Of a DNA stretch of 64,000 nucleotides, positions 55,085 through 64,000 are shown piece by piece. Location: assembly GCA_022494885.1 (NCBI GenBank), contig JAGVSM010001279.1, positions 62,001-126,000 of the forward strand. Reading direction: 5' to 3'. Position numbers and translations under genes: made by a program. The first letter of the stretch is position 1. Each line of letters starts with the position of its first letter. Source of the stretch: Micrasema longulum. Its lineage: Eukaryota; Arthropoda; Insecta; Trichoptera; Brachycentridae. A model generated the notes under the pieces. It ran no database searches. It saw nothing but the letters and a program-made list of their open reading frames with translations, and was not told the DNA's origin.

Positions 55085-55590
55085 TTTTAAAGTTATGTAA
55101 TTTTGAAATTACTCCGCCCGTGACGCCGTAAGTTTTGGTCGGTGAGTTCTGCTGATTGTTGAGTTGGCTTCCTGGAACCCAGAAATCTATCACGAGACTC
55201 TATAATTGGTTGACTCGGAAGAACTTGTGACGTAGTTAAAAGTAGTTGATTTTCTTTAAAACTATTTTTATTCATTTTTGAGAAATTTCGGTAAACAATG
55301 AAGAAGTTCAGAGTTTTTTTTATTTATTGTTTGTAAACAGGCTACTAAACTGGCAACATTTTTTTATTTATTTATGTTTATGATTTTTTAAAGTTTTTAT
55401 TTCTGAAATTAGTCCGCGTGTGACGTCTCAAGTTCTCTTCCGCTTCTTCTCGATCAGTTCTGCCGATTGATCCGCTGACGGTAAGTAAACCGGAAATCTT
55501 TCACAACTCTGTTTTCGTTGATTGATTCATATAAACTACTGACGTCGTTCAATATAGTTCGTTTATATTCAAACATGATTTTTTTTCGTA
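55085..55590. repeat. Tandem direct duplication, about 300-bp period
   Basis: 'GAAATTACTCCGCCCGTGAC' and 'GAGTTCTGCTGATTGTTGA' (55108-55160) recur as 'GAAATTAGTCCGCGTGTGAC' and 'CAGTTCTGCCGATTGATC' (55405-55473). 'ATCTATCACGAGACTCTATA' recurs as 'ATCTTTCACAACTCTGTTTT'. The 60-codon minus frame in the first unit and the 100-codon frame in the second show no known domain. Confidence 0.6.
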
Positions 55591-55624
55591 CATTTTCAAG
55601 AAACTTTACCGTCCAATTTATTGC

Positions 55625-55790
55625 TCTAATTTTTACTGCACCTAAGAAAACATTTTTTGCATCTAATTTCCGAGGGCTGAAATTCCTCATGAAATGAAAT
55701 TCCGCTGAAATGCTCAAATTTCTACCGCGTGTAAGAAAACCATTTTTTATATCCAATTTCCAGTAGCACTGAACTTCCTCGTTGGAATAT
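55625..55790. repeat. Direct repeat, about 90-bp period
   Basis: 'TTTTTACTGCACCTAAGAAA' and 'CATCTAATTTCCGAGGGC' recur as 'TTTCTACCGCGTGTAAGAAA' and 'ATCCAATTTCCAGTAGC'. Confidence 0.5.
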
Positions 55791-56213
55791 TTGCCTTAGT
55801 TATACTGTACTGTATAAATTTATAAACTCTATACATATCTGTATGTATTTTGACTTGTAAGTTTGGTAAATATTTACGTTTTTTATTATTTTAAAATAAA
55901 GCTGTGACGGAGGCATTGAGGGAGACTAGGGTAGAGAAATCGTGAATATTTATTGGTTTGCAAGCTCTTTCTGCGCAAGTTTCGTTATAAAAATCAATTA
56001 TATAAAAAAAATGTATATAATCAATTCGGCCAGGACCATAACAGCTGCGGGTGGAGTTCGCTATTAATAGAGGCAGAATGTAAAATGTTATAGCGTCAAA
56101 CGTCGATAAATTATTAATATGTTATTATCGCTTCGAGTAACTTATGTGCATATAAATACCTGATAATATTTTTTAAATTATCCTTGAAATAAATAAAATT
56201 ATCTTGGACATCG

Positions 56214-57170
56214 GTGTTGACATGCGATTTTTCCAGCGATAGTGCGACAAAAGTATTATCGCTTAGTTCGTTTTCTAATATAGAATTGTTCTTGCAAATG
56301 TGCGAACACTGCTCTTTCCACCAACAGGGGTGGAGTGAAATTCTTCTAAAATTGTCAAAGGTGTTTTTTTATTGTAATATCCAGCCTGATATTCCTTCCG
56401 AACCTCGGTACAATAGCGCGTGTAATAGGTTTGGGATTATAACTTTTTGCCGTATCAGGTGTGGCCACTGTTGCACTCCATCCCACCTGTTTAAAATTAA
56501 AATTTTAGACTCCAATGCGAGGCAAAAATTATTTGATATTTTACTTATGTTTTTTATAACCTTTCCAATTCATTTATCTCAAATTCTTTCTTGTACAAAT
56601 TGCTTACTGATCAATTCTGTTTATATTTTTTTAAGTTCAAACTCCTTATTATGATTTGTAATATTTTGTTCATTTTAGTATGTTTTTATAATTATTCTTT
56701 GTTCTTTACAATAAATTTCTCTTACATTTCTCGGTAAATATAAAATATTTTCCCTAATTATTGCTCCGTTGTGTTTATTTTTGAAAATTGTTAAAATTTA
56801 TTATTATTATTATATTTTGTTTGTTATTATTTTAATTATTTTGTTGTGATTTTTCTAGTTATTAAGTGTTATCTTCCTTTACATATTTTACTGTAAGTTT
56901 CTTTTTTCTGTAAAATAGGCGCTATTAGGTTTCTGGTGGGTTTTTTATTTCAGTGCCTATTTCAATTTTTGTTGAAATTTTGTTAGTTTAGTTATATGTT
57001 CATTATTTCAATTATTATTTTATGTTATTCTTGTAATTATATTTTTGTTGTCTATTGTTGGTGTTTATATTGTTATTTGTGTTGTTATTATGTTAATTGT
57101 AAATTAATGTAACTTGTTTTCGGCCGATGTTATCATGTTTTGGTAGAAAGCCCTAATAAATGAAAAAAAA
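56214..57170 (+). mobile_element. LINE C-terminal remnant with 3' UTR (plus)
   Basis: The 146-codon plus frame includes CNIQPDIPSEPRYNSACNRF and RIRCGHCCTPSHLFKIKILD. 'IQPxIPxxPW(Y)' followed by 'RLRCGHxxTPxHLxKxxI' is the RNase H/linker region before the final zinc motif in jockey-related LINEs. The expected Cys/His cluster is then lost to drift. The 3' UTR ends 'AGAAAGCCCTAATAAATG' with a short poly(A) at 57165. Confidence 0.6.
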
Positions 57171-57189
57171 ACCACCATGTATACATAAA

Positions 57190-57592
57190 ATGTTAGTTAA
57201 TATTATTTTATTGTTACCGGAAATCCAGTAAAAATAAATAGATGGGTAGAAATTATTTGAAATTTATGGAAATATTATGATTGGGATCCATAAAAAACTA
57301 ATGTTGTTTGTAAACATTCAAAAAAAAATTTAATACACAAAAAAATAACATCTTTCCGTTTTTTTTTGTAAATGCATTCTCAGCGAATGCAGTCCTGTTG
57401 AACGATGAAAAAAACATTTCACTGTCTGAACTTTTTTTCTACTTAATAAATTAAAGATTTTAGAAGCTACAAATATGCTTATGGCAAAGATCTACATTTC
57501 GTTAAAAACTGCACGTAAATCAGTTTAGTAGTTATTCAATCTATCGAGGACACACATACAAACATTACCTGTTATATATTATATAGATTAAC
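57190..57592 (+). mobile_element. Dispersed element H, copy 2
   Basis: 'GGAAATCCAGTAAAAATAAA', 'TTGGGATCCATAAAAAACTA', 'GTTTGTAAACATTCAAAAAA' and 'GGCAAAGATCTACA' match 9950-10230 in order. Confidence 0.65.
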
Positions 57593-57782
57593 AAATACAA
57601 AGAAACCACTGAACTTTCACATTGACAAGCTTGCTTGTATTGCATAATGGACCCTAAAAATTATATCCTTTGACAAAAAATATCTACAATACACAAAATG
57701 GATTACCTATGTTTACTGCAGGGCAAAAATGTTTTTTATAATCTAATAATACGTGTAAAATTAATGATAAAGTTAGACTTAC
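57593..57782. other. AT-rich spacer
   Basis: Nothing recognised apart from the splice donor at its right edge, described with the next feature. Confidence 0.3.
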
Positions 57783-57860
57783 CTGTTTTTGTACTAAAAG
57801 GTTTATTACTTAGAAAAATTATTCATGGCCGTGAGCCGTGATAAAAAAACGAAAGTTACT
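57783..57860 (-). promoter_or_regulatory. Candidate transcription start and untranslated first exon (minus)
   Basis: A TCAGT initiator (57862-57858, minus) is followed 78 bases later by a perfect donor CAG/GTAAGT (57785-57777). The only ATG between them opens a six-codon frame. This is compatible with a noncoding first exon of a minus-strand gene, the MARVEL gene being the only candidate seen downstream. No TATA box; distance of 37 kb to the first coding exon found. Chance is a real alternative. Confidence 0.2.
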
Positions 57861-58510
57861 GAGTAGATCGGGAGTACTCGGAATTATATACATGCCGGAC
57901 AAAGTAAAGATTTTTCAGCTGCGTGTAACTGTGATTTCATAAAGGAGAAAGTGTAATTTGAGTACGAAATCGGATAATTTCTAAACAGTATAGATTACAC
58001 CAAATTTAACCAAAACCAATGAAAGTTGAACGTCAAATTATTGCTTACACACTTTACAATATTATGTGGGAATCTAAATGATGCAAAAAAACTTATTTTG
58101 AATGTAACAGGTTAGGTAACACATTCCTTTTCGGAACTTACTTTCGCATTCACAAACAAGTCTATTAAACGTAAACGCAATGTTTCCTTATATAGAATTA
58201 ACAGAATTTCTAAAGAAAAAAACAAAATTCTTGATAGCGTAATCAGACCAGTTGGTTACGCCACATTTATTTTGTTGGATTTATTTGCTGCCTACTGGGC
58301 CCTGGTTAAGATGTTGCGATTCTTACCGTGGGTAGGTACCACATCTTTGTCTCCGGCACAACATATTCAAATGTATAGAACAAAAGAATAAAATATAATA
58401 ACCGACCTGTCAGTATTAATGTGGTTAGATAATTCTCACTTCTCACCGCGATCGCGAATCGAACTTTTGCTATTAATAATTAATTTAACTCACTGTGTCG
58501 TGTAATAATA
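57861..58510. other. Unassigned spacer
   Basis: Less AT-rich than average around 58250-58350, with no frame or repeat recognised. Confidence 0.3.
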
Positions 58511-58759
58511 TTAATCAAGAAATGAAGAAACCACGTCAAGTACCCCTTCTTCATGACCCCAGGATCTGATCTGATCCTGACTGGTGCGAGACAAGTTCCA
58601 AACAATAAGGTACCAGAACCCCAGTGCAAGGTAGGAAATAGCATTCATTGTATTAGGGTTCGGTGGCAAAGCATAGATATAACACATTCCGCGAATCAGA
58701 CGATTACGAGCGTTCGTTTGCCAACGGGTAAGTGGCGCGATCACCAGTATTTTAAACAT
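58511..58759 (-). other. 82-codon minus frame in a GC-richer block, unidentified
   Basis: The peptide includes RNRLIRGMCYIYALPPNP and LALGFWYLIVWNLSRTSQDQ. Base composition is more even than the flanks from 58540 to 58770, and all three minus frames are long, which suggests GC content and not selection. It could be a SINE-like repeat or a small unknown gene. No initiator, splice or poly(A) signal supports the latter. Confidence 0.2.
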
Positions 58760-59159
58760 TGCTCATCGAATCGGTAAAAAGTGAATTTTCCAGTAATAGA
58801 TAATGCTCACGCTTAGTATTTTTTAGTGATAAGATCATTGACGTAAAATACATAAACATGCCCTGAGCCCTCAAAAATAATGGCACTTAACACATGCCCA
58901 AACGCTCAGTCAATTGTTCTTCGTCTGCTATCCAGGCTTGACGTTTAGAGAATCGAACCAAAATTCCTACATGTGTCATGAAAACGTTCGGATAAAAATT
59001 GTAAAAAGGATTGTGTAACTTTTCATCGGTAAATATTTGTGATTTACGTTGGAGTGATTTACAAAGCATAAAACAATTTATATTCAAAAATAAATATTAT
59101 TTTTTGTAAACGCCAGACTACGCCTAGCGGCTCAATAAAGATTTTTTTTTCATTCATAA
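58760..59159. other. Unassigned spacer
   Basis: 59110-59155 ('CGCCTAGCGGCTCAATAAAG') resembles 10375-10390, otherwise nothing. Confidence 0.3.
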
Positions 59160-59545
59160 AATACTGTCCAGTAAAAAAAATTTTTTTAGCTTTTTATAAA
59201 AAGCATAAAAAATACTTATAATTTTTAATTCCTGAAAAAACGGTCATTTCATTGGCCACGTCCCTAATATGTCACGATTCATGTTTATTTGTTCCTTGCC
59301 GTTGAAATTTGTGTAGAACAATGTCAGAAATCTTAACGTCACAACAAGGCCAAACACGTCGCGTTTTTCTAGGAACGTATTTTTATTAAATTTCTTTTTT
59401 ACATTTATGTATGAAAACATTTCTCCACAATATCCATATTGATTTTGAAAATACAATGAATTATTCTAAATCCATTTCATACATTTTTATCGGTATTCGT
59501 AGTATGTGATATTTCCCTATTGCGAAATTCTTAGTTACAGTGATG
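59160..59545 (-). mobile_element. Element J, uninterrupted copy
   Basis: Reverse counterpart of 41920-42740 ('CATTGGCCACGTCCCTAATA', 'GTCACAACAAGGCCAAACAC', 'CTCCACAATATCCATATTGA'). It shows that the other copy carries an insertion at 42076-42429. The 70-codon minus frame is not shared with the other copy. Confidence 0.7.
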
Positions 59546-59589
59546 CACTGATAGGGATACGTTGTAGAAATATAATAAACTTAATTAGT

Positions 59590-59722
59590 TAATATTATCT
59601 TTTCGTTCCTAAAAATCCAGTGAAAAGAAATAAATGGGTCAAAATAATAACGAATTTGAGTAAAGAACCTGATTGGGATCCACCAAAAACTAATGTTGAT
59701 CGTCAACGTTAAAAAGCAAACT
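59590..59722 (+). mobile_element. Dispersed element H, copy 3, left part
   Basis: 'AAAAATCCAGTGAAAAGAAA' and 'TTGGGATCCACCAAAAACTA' match copy 2. The copy stops at a T run and resumes near 60096. Confidence 0.6.
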
Positions 59723-60095
59723 TTTTTTTTATTTTTTATTTAAATCTTAAAATAGGGCACACATATCATACATATTGTTATGTGTGTTCTAATAATAACA
59801 TTGCAAATATATTTAATTTATAAATTGTTTATCACATATGTCTTGACCATTATTTTAAATTTTGATATGTTTTTTTCTTCATAAATATTTTTTTCCATTT
59901 CGTAATACTTTTTAATTGCTTTAAATAAAATTGAATTTTGTGACTTTGCCTTTTTCCTAAATGGAAGTCTAATTTTGTTCTTTTCTCTAGTATTGTGATC
60001 GTGTTCATGCTGGTTCCGATCAATTTTTTTCCAAAATTCTGTTTTTTTATTAGAGTTTATAATTTTATGAACAAATATCATGCATCAAAAATGAG
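59723..60095 (-). mobile_element. LINE 3' end inserted in element H
   Basis: The minus frame 60081-59818 reads KKIDRNQHEHDHNTREKNKI, then RLPFRKKAKSQNSILFKAIK. It matches the C-terminal LINE piece at 3110-3060 (RIRLPLKKKTKSQNS). Its A-rich tail is the T run at 59723-59745. Sequence of element H continues on the other side at 60096-60150 ('TTGAATGCAGTACCAGTATA'). Confidence 0.75.
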
Positions 60096-60500
60096 TAACC
60101 TTCCATTTTTGGTAACCTAAGCATGCTCGTTGAATGCAGTACCAGTATAAATAAACCGTGCTTAGTAACTATGGGTTCGTTTTCGTATCACTGCTTTTAA
60201 AAATATTTTACTCTATAGGGCATGTCTATGTACATATTACACGTCAACGGATAAGATATAAAATGTTTATAAAATCGCATAAGAGAAACATTGTTTGCAA
60301 AATTCCATTCCACATATTATTTATATTTTTATGATTCATAATATTATCACACTGTTGGATTTAGTACCTAAATAATTTATGCGAAGGGTGTCTTTTTATA
60401 TTCAAAATTAACGCTTCCTCTCAATTAAATCGATAAAACCTGATTTATGCTATACATGGCAACCTATCAATCTATCGATCATGTTAACCAATATGATTAA
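60096..60500 (+). mobile_element. Element H copy 3, right part, then AT-rich spacer
   Basis: 60100-60160 aligns with 57365-57415 (GCGAATGCAGTCCTGTTGAA). From about 60160 onward nothing is recognised. Confidence 0.45.
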
Positions 60501-61045
60501 CATAATACAATAGAGATGAAGAACATTTTAGAGAAGGGAATATTGAATTTGGACAAACTCGAAACATTGTTGATAAATCCACCTGCGGTGCTATTCTGAA
60601 CCGCTCTCGTGGCCTTATAAAACACTTTTATCTCGTGTAATTTGTATGTAAATACACGAAAAAAAACTGTTTTCTACTGCCGCGAGAGCGTTTGAAATAT
60701 CACCCCTGGTCCAAGAAGAATTATATGAATTAAAAAATATTTTTAGACGTTGCCTAGTATTTAAGTGAAATAATTCAATCATATGAATCTCACCCGCTAC
60801 AACAAAGCTCTTAAACTTCACAAATAGCAACAGATAGAACAATCGAAGGAATACATATGTTCAAATATATGCAGAATGGTGAATGGTACACAGTGTGTAA
60901 AGTAGTCACATAAACCAGCCAATGACAGGTCATAAGCTCCGTGGATGCCTAGGCTTCTATATTCCCTTCTGTAAATCTCTGTTAACAGCTGTCTAGGCGG
61001 TTGAATCCAGTCTTTGTCTACAAAAACTTGGACAAACTCAAACCA
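60501..61045 (-). mobile_element. Dispersed DNA-element family A, copy split by MITE X
   Basis: 'GACGTTGCCTAGTATTTAAG', 'GAATCTCACCCGCTACAACA', 'ACACAGTGTGTAAAGTAGTC' and 'CCAATGACAGGTCATAAGC' are family blocks. The left part (60501-60581) ends TTGATAAATCCAC as in the copy at 9000-9033 and is separated from the rest by an X element. Confidence 0.65.
60582..60709. mobile_element. MITE family X, copy 3, nested in family A
   Basis: CCTGCGGTGCTATTCTGAAC faces GTTTGAAATATCACCCCTGG. Inner arms pair as CGCTCTCGTGG against CCGCGAGAGCG. TATGTAAATACACG at the loop corresponds to the loop of the other X copies. Confidence 0.8.
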
Positions 61046-61379
61046 TTGTTGTTCAATATGATGAAGACTAGTTGAATAGTTTATTTGAATCGTTCAATGT
61101 TAATAACGTTAAGGATACGTTCCAATGTGAGGAACGGTCTATTTTATAATTTTTATTCAGATGTTTTTCAACGAACGAACGTCTAATACGCTAAACCCGC
61201 TGAGAGTATTGTTTTAACGCGAGAAAATTTATTGGAAATCTTCCAAAGTAAACAAAATATCATTCTGTGGGTGGTATTGTAAAGAAAATTGTGATGTATC
61301 CGTAAGCGCGGAATGCGCGGTGTTGCCGACGTAAAAGTACATGCACCAACTTGGCGGCCCTTCCTGGGGCTTTAATGTA
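61046..61379. other. Unassigned spacer
   Basis: GC content rises from 61290 (GTAAGCGCGGAATGCGCGGT). No family recognised. Confidence 0.3.
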
Positions 61380-61490
61380 GCATAGGAGGCTTCAGTATGT
61401 GTAAGCGATCTACCACCTCCTCAATAAAGACTAGTATTTGTCACTTTCGGGGGTGGTGATCGCCATACTGAAGCCCACATATAGATTAGA
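61380..61490. repeat. Imperfect hairpin, about 105 bp
   Basis: GGCTTCAGTATG (61388-61399) is mirrored by CATACTGAAGCC (61471-61482). Inside, GCGATCTACCACCTCC faces GGGGGTGGTGATCGC, with five unpaired bases (TGTAA) on the left arm. The loop is about 35 bases. It may be a MITE or structured RNA. Confidence 0.7.
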
Positions 61491-61531
61491 ATTCATGAAA
61501 ATATTTGTATGCCCATAATGTGTTTTTATGT

Positions 61532-62204
61532 TGTTCTGTATACGTGTTGATCGCCGCGCGGTCGGCGGGGAACTGCGGCCGGTAGCGGGAGGGTGGGGAC
61601 CTTATACGTGGCGCGAGAGAGACCGATAGAGCCGGCAAATGTGCTCGCTATCTCTCTCGCCGCGTGATTGGTCAACCTAGCACCGCCCGCTATTGGCCTA
61701 GCCCGCCGCCGCACGGCAAAATGTTGTATATATAGCCCCGCCGGGGAAAAATAAAGTCAGTCATCTCACCACACTACTAAGGCTTTCTACTCTCCACTTC
61801 ACCTCCCTACCTCGCTTCAAACCGGACCTCATCGCCACCTGGATTCGAACACCGCTACCCCCCTGGACTTGGAACTCGGATACTCTTTGGATTGGATTTT
61901 GGACCCCGGATAATTTGGACCCTTGGATACTTCCCCGGAACACACCCCGCCGTTCCCACCGACGGAGAGATACCGGCCTTACAACCCGGTTGCCTGACTC
62001 AGGATTGCGGCCGCCAGCGCTACTCGCTAGCGACCCCGCAAGGGATCTCTAGGCGACGATACCTCCCCCGGAGCTTATCGTTCGTCGGCCGAGGCCCGCC
62101 TACGCCCGGCCACTCTGCGTTTGACACCAGCACCCATAGAAATACAGTTCTTGTGACGGGCGCGATTGCTACGGACGAAGCAGTGATCCGCCGCGTCTGT
62201 TACA
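61532..62204 (+). mobile_element. 5' LTR of a BEL/Pao retrotransposon
   Basis: The right edge is set by TGTTACA at 62198-62204, three bases before the primer-binding site. The left edge is less certain: TGTTCTGTATACG at 61532 and TGTTGATCGCC at 61545 both give the required TG, and GC content rises at 61550. The LTR is about 660-670 bases and GC-rich. Regulatory signals inside are listed separately. The frames 61526-61714 and 61761-61943 (minus) and 61892-62245 (plus) are shadows. The 3' LTR lies beyond the window. Confidence 0.8.
61727..61761 (+). promoter_or_regulatory. LTR core promoter: TATA box and arthropod initiator
   Basis: TATATATA at 61727-61734 is followed by TCAGT at 61757-61761, placing the transcription start 30-31 bases downstream, the canonical distance. 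AATAAA (61750-61755) lies just upstream of the start, so in the 3' LTR it would serve as the polyadenylation signal. Confidence 0.75.
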
Positions 62205-62207
62205 AGT

Positions 62208-62225
62208 TGGTCCTTCGAGCCGGAT
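62208..62225 (+). promoter_or_regulatory. Primer-binding site, tRNA-Tyr type
   Basis: TGGTCCTTCGAGCCGGAT is the complement of a tRNA 3' end reading CCGGCTCGAAGGA-CCA, which is the acceptor and T-arm end of animal tRNA-Tyr. The assignment uses remembered tRNA sequences and should be confirmed against the genome's own tRNA genes. Confidence 0.75.
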
Positions 62226-62247
62226 ATTCATCGCAGAGCGCCTAGAG

Positions 62248-64000
62248 ATGACTTCGAGAACCCCTTCACTCCGCTCGGGTCGAGGAGGCACGGAACCGAG
62301 AGAAGACCCTGCTACAGATCAGGACTCAGCCGAGTCGGACACATCCGAAGATACAGTCCAGCGGCTGAGGACGCAGGTTCGAACGCTCCGTGCTTCACTA
62401 CACGATCAAGACCGACGCGTGCCCTTGGAGACGAATCCCGAGCCCGCGCCGCGTACTACGGATATGGACGGCATCATGACGGTGCTGTCAAAAATGGCGA
62501 TTCTACTAGAGGCTTCGCAAGGAAGAAGCCCGACTTCAGCCCCAGAGGACGTTAGCAGAGTCGGCGCCATGATAGCGCGCCAATCTACTGCCAAGGACCT
62601 ACCCGCCTTCGCCGGAGAGCCGCAGGAATGGGCTACTTTCAAATCGCAGTACACTCAGTCGACGGAGATGTGCTGCCTTTCGGATCCAGAAAACCTCCTG
62701 CGTCTACAGCGCGCGTTGAAAGGACGGGCAAGAGAATCTGTGTCGTCATTACTAGTGGATCCAAGCCAAGTGAGGGTGATAATGAAGACGTTGGAGCTAC
62801 ACTACGGCCAGCCGGACATTGTAGCGTCTTCCTTGTTGGAAAAAGTGAGAAGGCTCCGCTGCATACAGAACGACGGATCTACGCAAGCATTAGTAGATCT
62901 GTCTAGCGCAGTTCGGAACGCGATAGCGACCTTAGAAGGCTTCGGTGGCGACTACATGTCTACGCCACAACTACTAAGTGAACTAGTGAGCAAGTTACCG
63001 CTGTGCATGAAGTCTCTCTGGTGGTACAGCAGAAGAGGAAACCGGGTGAGGCCCTCCGCGAAGGATTTCGCGCTCTTTTTGGAAGATTTAACGGAATCTT
63101 CAATGATAGGCGGCGGAATAGAGCCGCAAGTGTACAGCGGAAAACAACGCGAGAAGCCACAGAAGCGAGAACAAGTGCATACAGTGATTTCAACAGAGGG
63201 AAACGGGAAAAGTGTAGCGTCATGTGTTTTGTGCGGACGAGGACATTTACTACAAACGTGCCAGGAATACATAGAGTGTAGTATTTCGGAAAGATGGGAC
63301 ATAGTGAAGCGAAAGAATTTGTGTTTTTCGTGTTTATCGAACACTCATCGGGCGATAAAGTGTAGAAATGTAAAAAAGTGCGGCCTCGATGGATGTCGCC
63401 GAACACATCACAAGACATTACACGACAGAAATAGTGCCGATATCAGTGAAGCTCGGTCTAGCGCCGATATACGAGCGCCAGATAATAATGCCCGCCGCGA
63501 CACGCCTGCAGCGGCGGGCGCCGGGGGAAACAGACCGACCGCGAACGAAACCCGCGCCGCGAGTTCAAATGAAAGAAACTACGATTACGGCCACAGTTCG
63601 CGGACGAATAATATAGTGACGAGCACCTACGCTCGGGAGGAACCGGTCCTCCTAAAAGTGATTCCCGTCATGTTAAGTGGTCCGCGAGGACGAGTGAACG
63701 CGTACGCGTTACTAGATGAGGGATCAACCGTGACATTGATTGACGCAAAAATAGCAAACGACATCGGCGCGCCGGGAGAGACTCGAGGATTAAAAATCCA
63801 CGGTGCCGGCGGAATGTGCGTAACAGATAGTGCATCAAGGAAAGTCACAATTAAAATGCGCGGAGTTACGGAAGATTTATTCACTCTCCGCGCAAACACA
63901 ATACAGAAGCTGAGTCTGCCGCTACAGCCCGTGATTGAAGGGGAAGGCAGGATGCGACAAGTGTGCCCGCAGTTACTCATCGGCCAAGATAACGCCTCTC
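62248..64000 (+). CDS. BEL/Pao retrotransposon gag-protease-(pol), open to window edge
   Basis: The ATG at 62248, 23 bases after the primer-binding site, opens a frame of 584 codons with no stop. Residues 1-100 are a charged leader with a short heptad-like stretch. Residues about 115-290 match the DUF1759 gag-like domain (LPAFAGEPQEWATFKSQY, then LKGRARESVSSLL and VMKTLE-like VIMKTLELHYGQP). Two zinc knuckles follow: C326-x2-C-x3-H-x4-C338 and C359-x2-C-x4-H-x4-C372. A Cys/His segment CGLDGCRRTHHKTLH comes next. From about residue 465 the aspartic protease (DUF1758) begins, with active site ALLDEGSTVTLI (Asp490). Reverse transcriptase, RNase H and integrase should lie beyond 64000. The frame shows no damage, so the element may be young. 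Confidence 0.93.
   Translation, partial: MTSRTPSLRSGRGGTEPREDPATDQDSAESDTSEDTVQRLRTQVRTLRASLHDQDRRVPLETNPEPAPRTTDMDGIMTVLSKMAILLEASQGRSPTSAPEDVSRVGAMIARQSTAKDLPAFAGEPQEWATFKSQYTQSTEMCCLSDPENLLRLQRALKGRARESVSSLLVDPSQVRVIMKTLELHYGQPDIVASSLLEKVRRLRCIQNDGSTQALVDLSSAVRNAIATLEGFGGDYMSTPQLLSELVSKLPLCMKSLWWYSRRGNRVRPSAKDFALFLEDLTESSMIGGGIEPQVYSGKQREKPQKREQVHTVISTEGNGKSVASCVLCGRGHLLQTCQEYIECSISERWDIVKRKNLCFSCLSNTHRAIKCRNVKKCGLDGCRRTHHKTLHDRNSADISEARSSADIRAPDNNARRDTPAAAGAGGNRPTANETRAASSNERNYDYGHSSRTNNIVTSTYAREEPVLLKVIPVMLSGPRGRVNAYALLDEGSTVTLIDAKIANDIGAPGETRGLKIHGAGGMCVTDSASRKVTIKMRGVTEDLFTLRANTIQKLSLPLQPVIEGEGRMRQVCPQLLIGQDNAS

Noticed and set aside
62952..63418. Overlapping minus-strand genes of 130 and 152 codons
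   Set aside because: They lie opposite the BEL/Pao gag frame, whose domains and codon use are clearly those of the true gene.

Overview
The window reads as AT-rich nuclear DNA of an insect, most probably a moth or butterfly. Splice sites follow the GT-AG rule. Transposon debris is dense (tRNA-headed SINEs, LINE 3' ends, hairpin MITEs, a BEL/Pao element), and only a few hundred bases look like host coding sequence. I cannot name the species. Prokaryotic features (operons, ribosome binding sites, CRISPR arrays) are absent.

Host gene. Three small exons on the minus strand (20257-20090, 17669-17556, 14372-14283) join in phase 0. They encode the last 123 residues of a four-pass MARVEL-domain membrane protein of the CMTM/plasmolipin type, ending in a stop codon at 14283 with an AATAAA signal about 150 bases downstream. 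The exon with the N-terminus and first half of TM1 was not found. Much of the window above 20257 may be its first intron. A possible untranslated first exon (initiator motif plus a perfect splice donor) lies at 57860-57783, but the link is speculative.

Transposon layers. (1) At 61.5-64.0 kb the 5' half of a BEL/Pao LTR retrotransposon is present: LTR with TATA box and arthropod initiator, primer-binding site matching the 3' end of tRNA-Tyr, and a gag-protease frame open for 584 codons to the window edge. (2) LINE fragments lie at 2.9-4.4, 16, 20.7-21.4, 22.3-23.3, 31.9-32.5, 33.4-33.9, 34.3-35.5, 37, 56.2-57.2 and 59.7-60.1 kb. Most are 3'-truncated copies with degraded reverse-transcriptase or RNase H C-termini. 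(3) Several tRNA-headed SINE families are present in both orientations. (4) DNA transposon remnants and MITEs are abundant, many with long terminal inverted repeats (4.6-5.4, 16.7, 19.4, 23.3, 25.7-26.3, 34.0, 36.2, 38.7, 39.5, 40.2-41.3, 48.4, 50.3-50.8, 51.1, 52.2-53.2, 60.6 kb). Several are nested, so relative insertion order can be read directly.

The least explained items are: a 690-bp stretch with nine CAGCTG palindromes, three pairs exactly 30 bp apart (29208-29896); a degraded about 2.3-kb element with a GGGCAAAATT-type motif clustered at both ends around a coding remnant (46628-48911); three hairpin families that abut and share CCAGGGC-type termini (50310-50830); and GC-rich islands of unknown origin at 2.2, 8.1, 9.1-9.6 and 26.5-26.8 kb. 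All repeat boundaries and identities were read by eye and are approximate.
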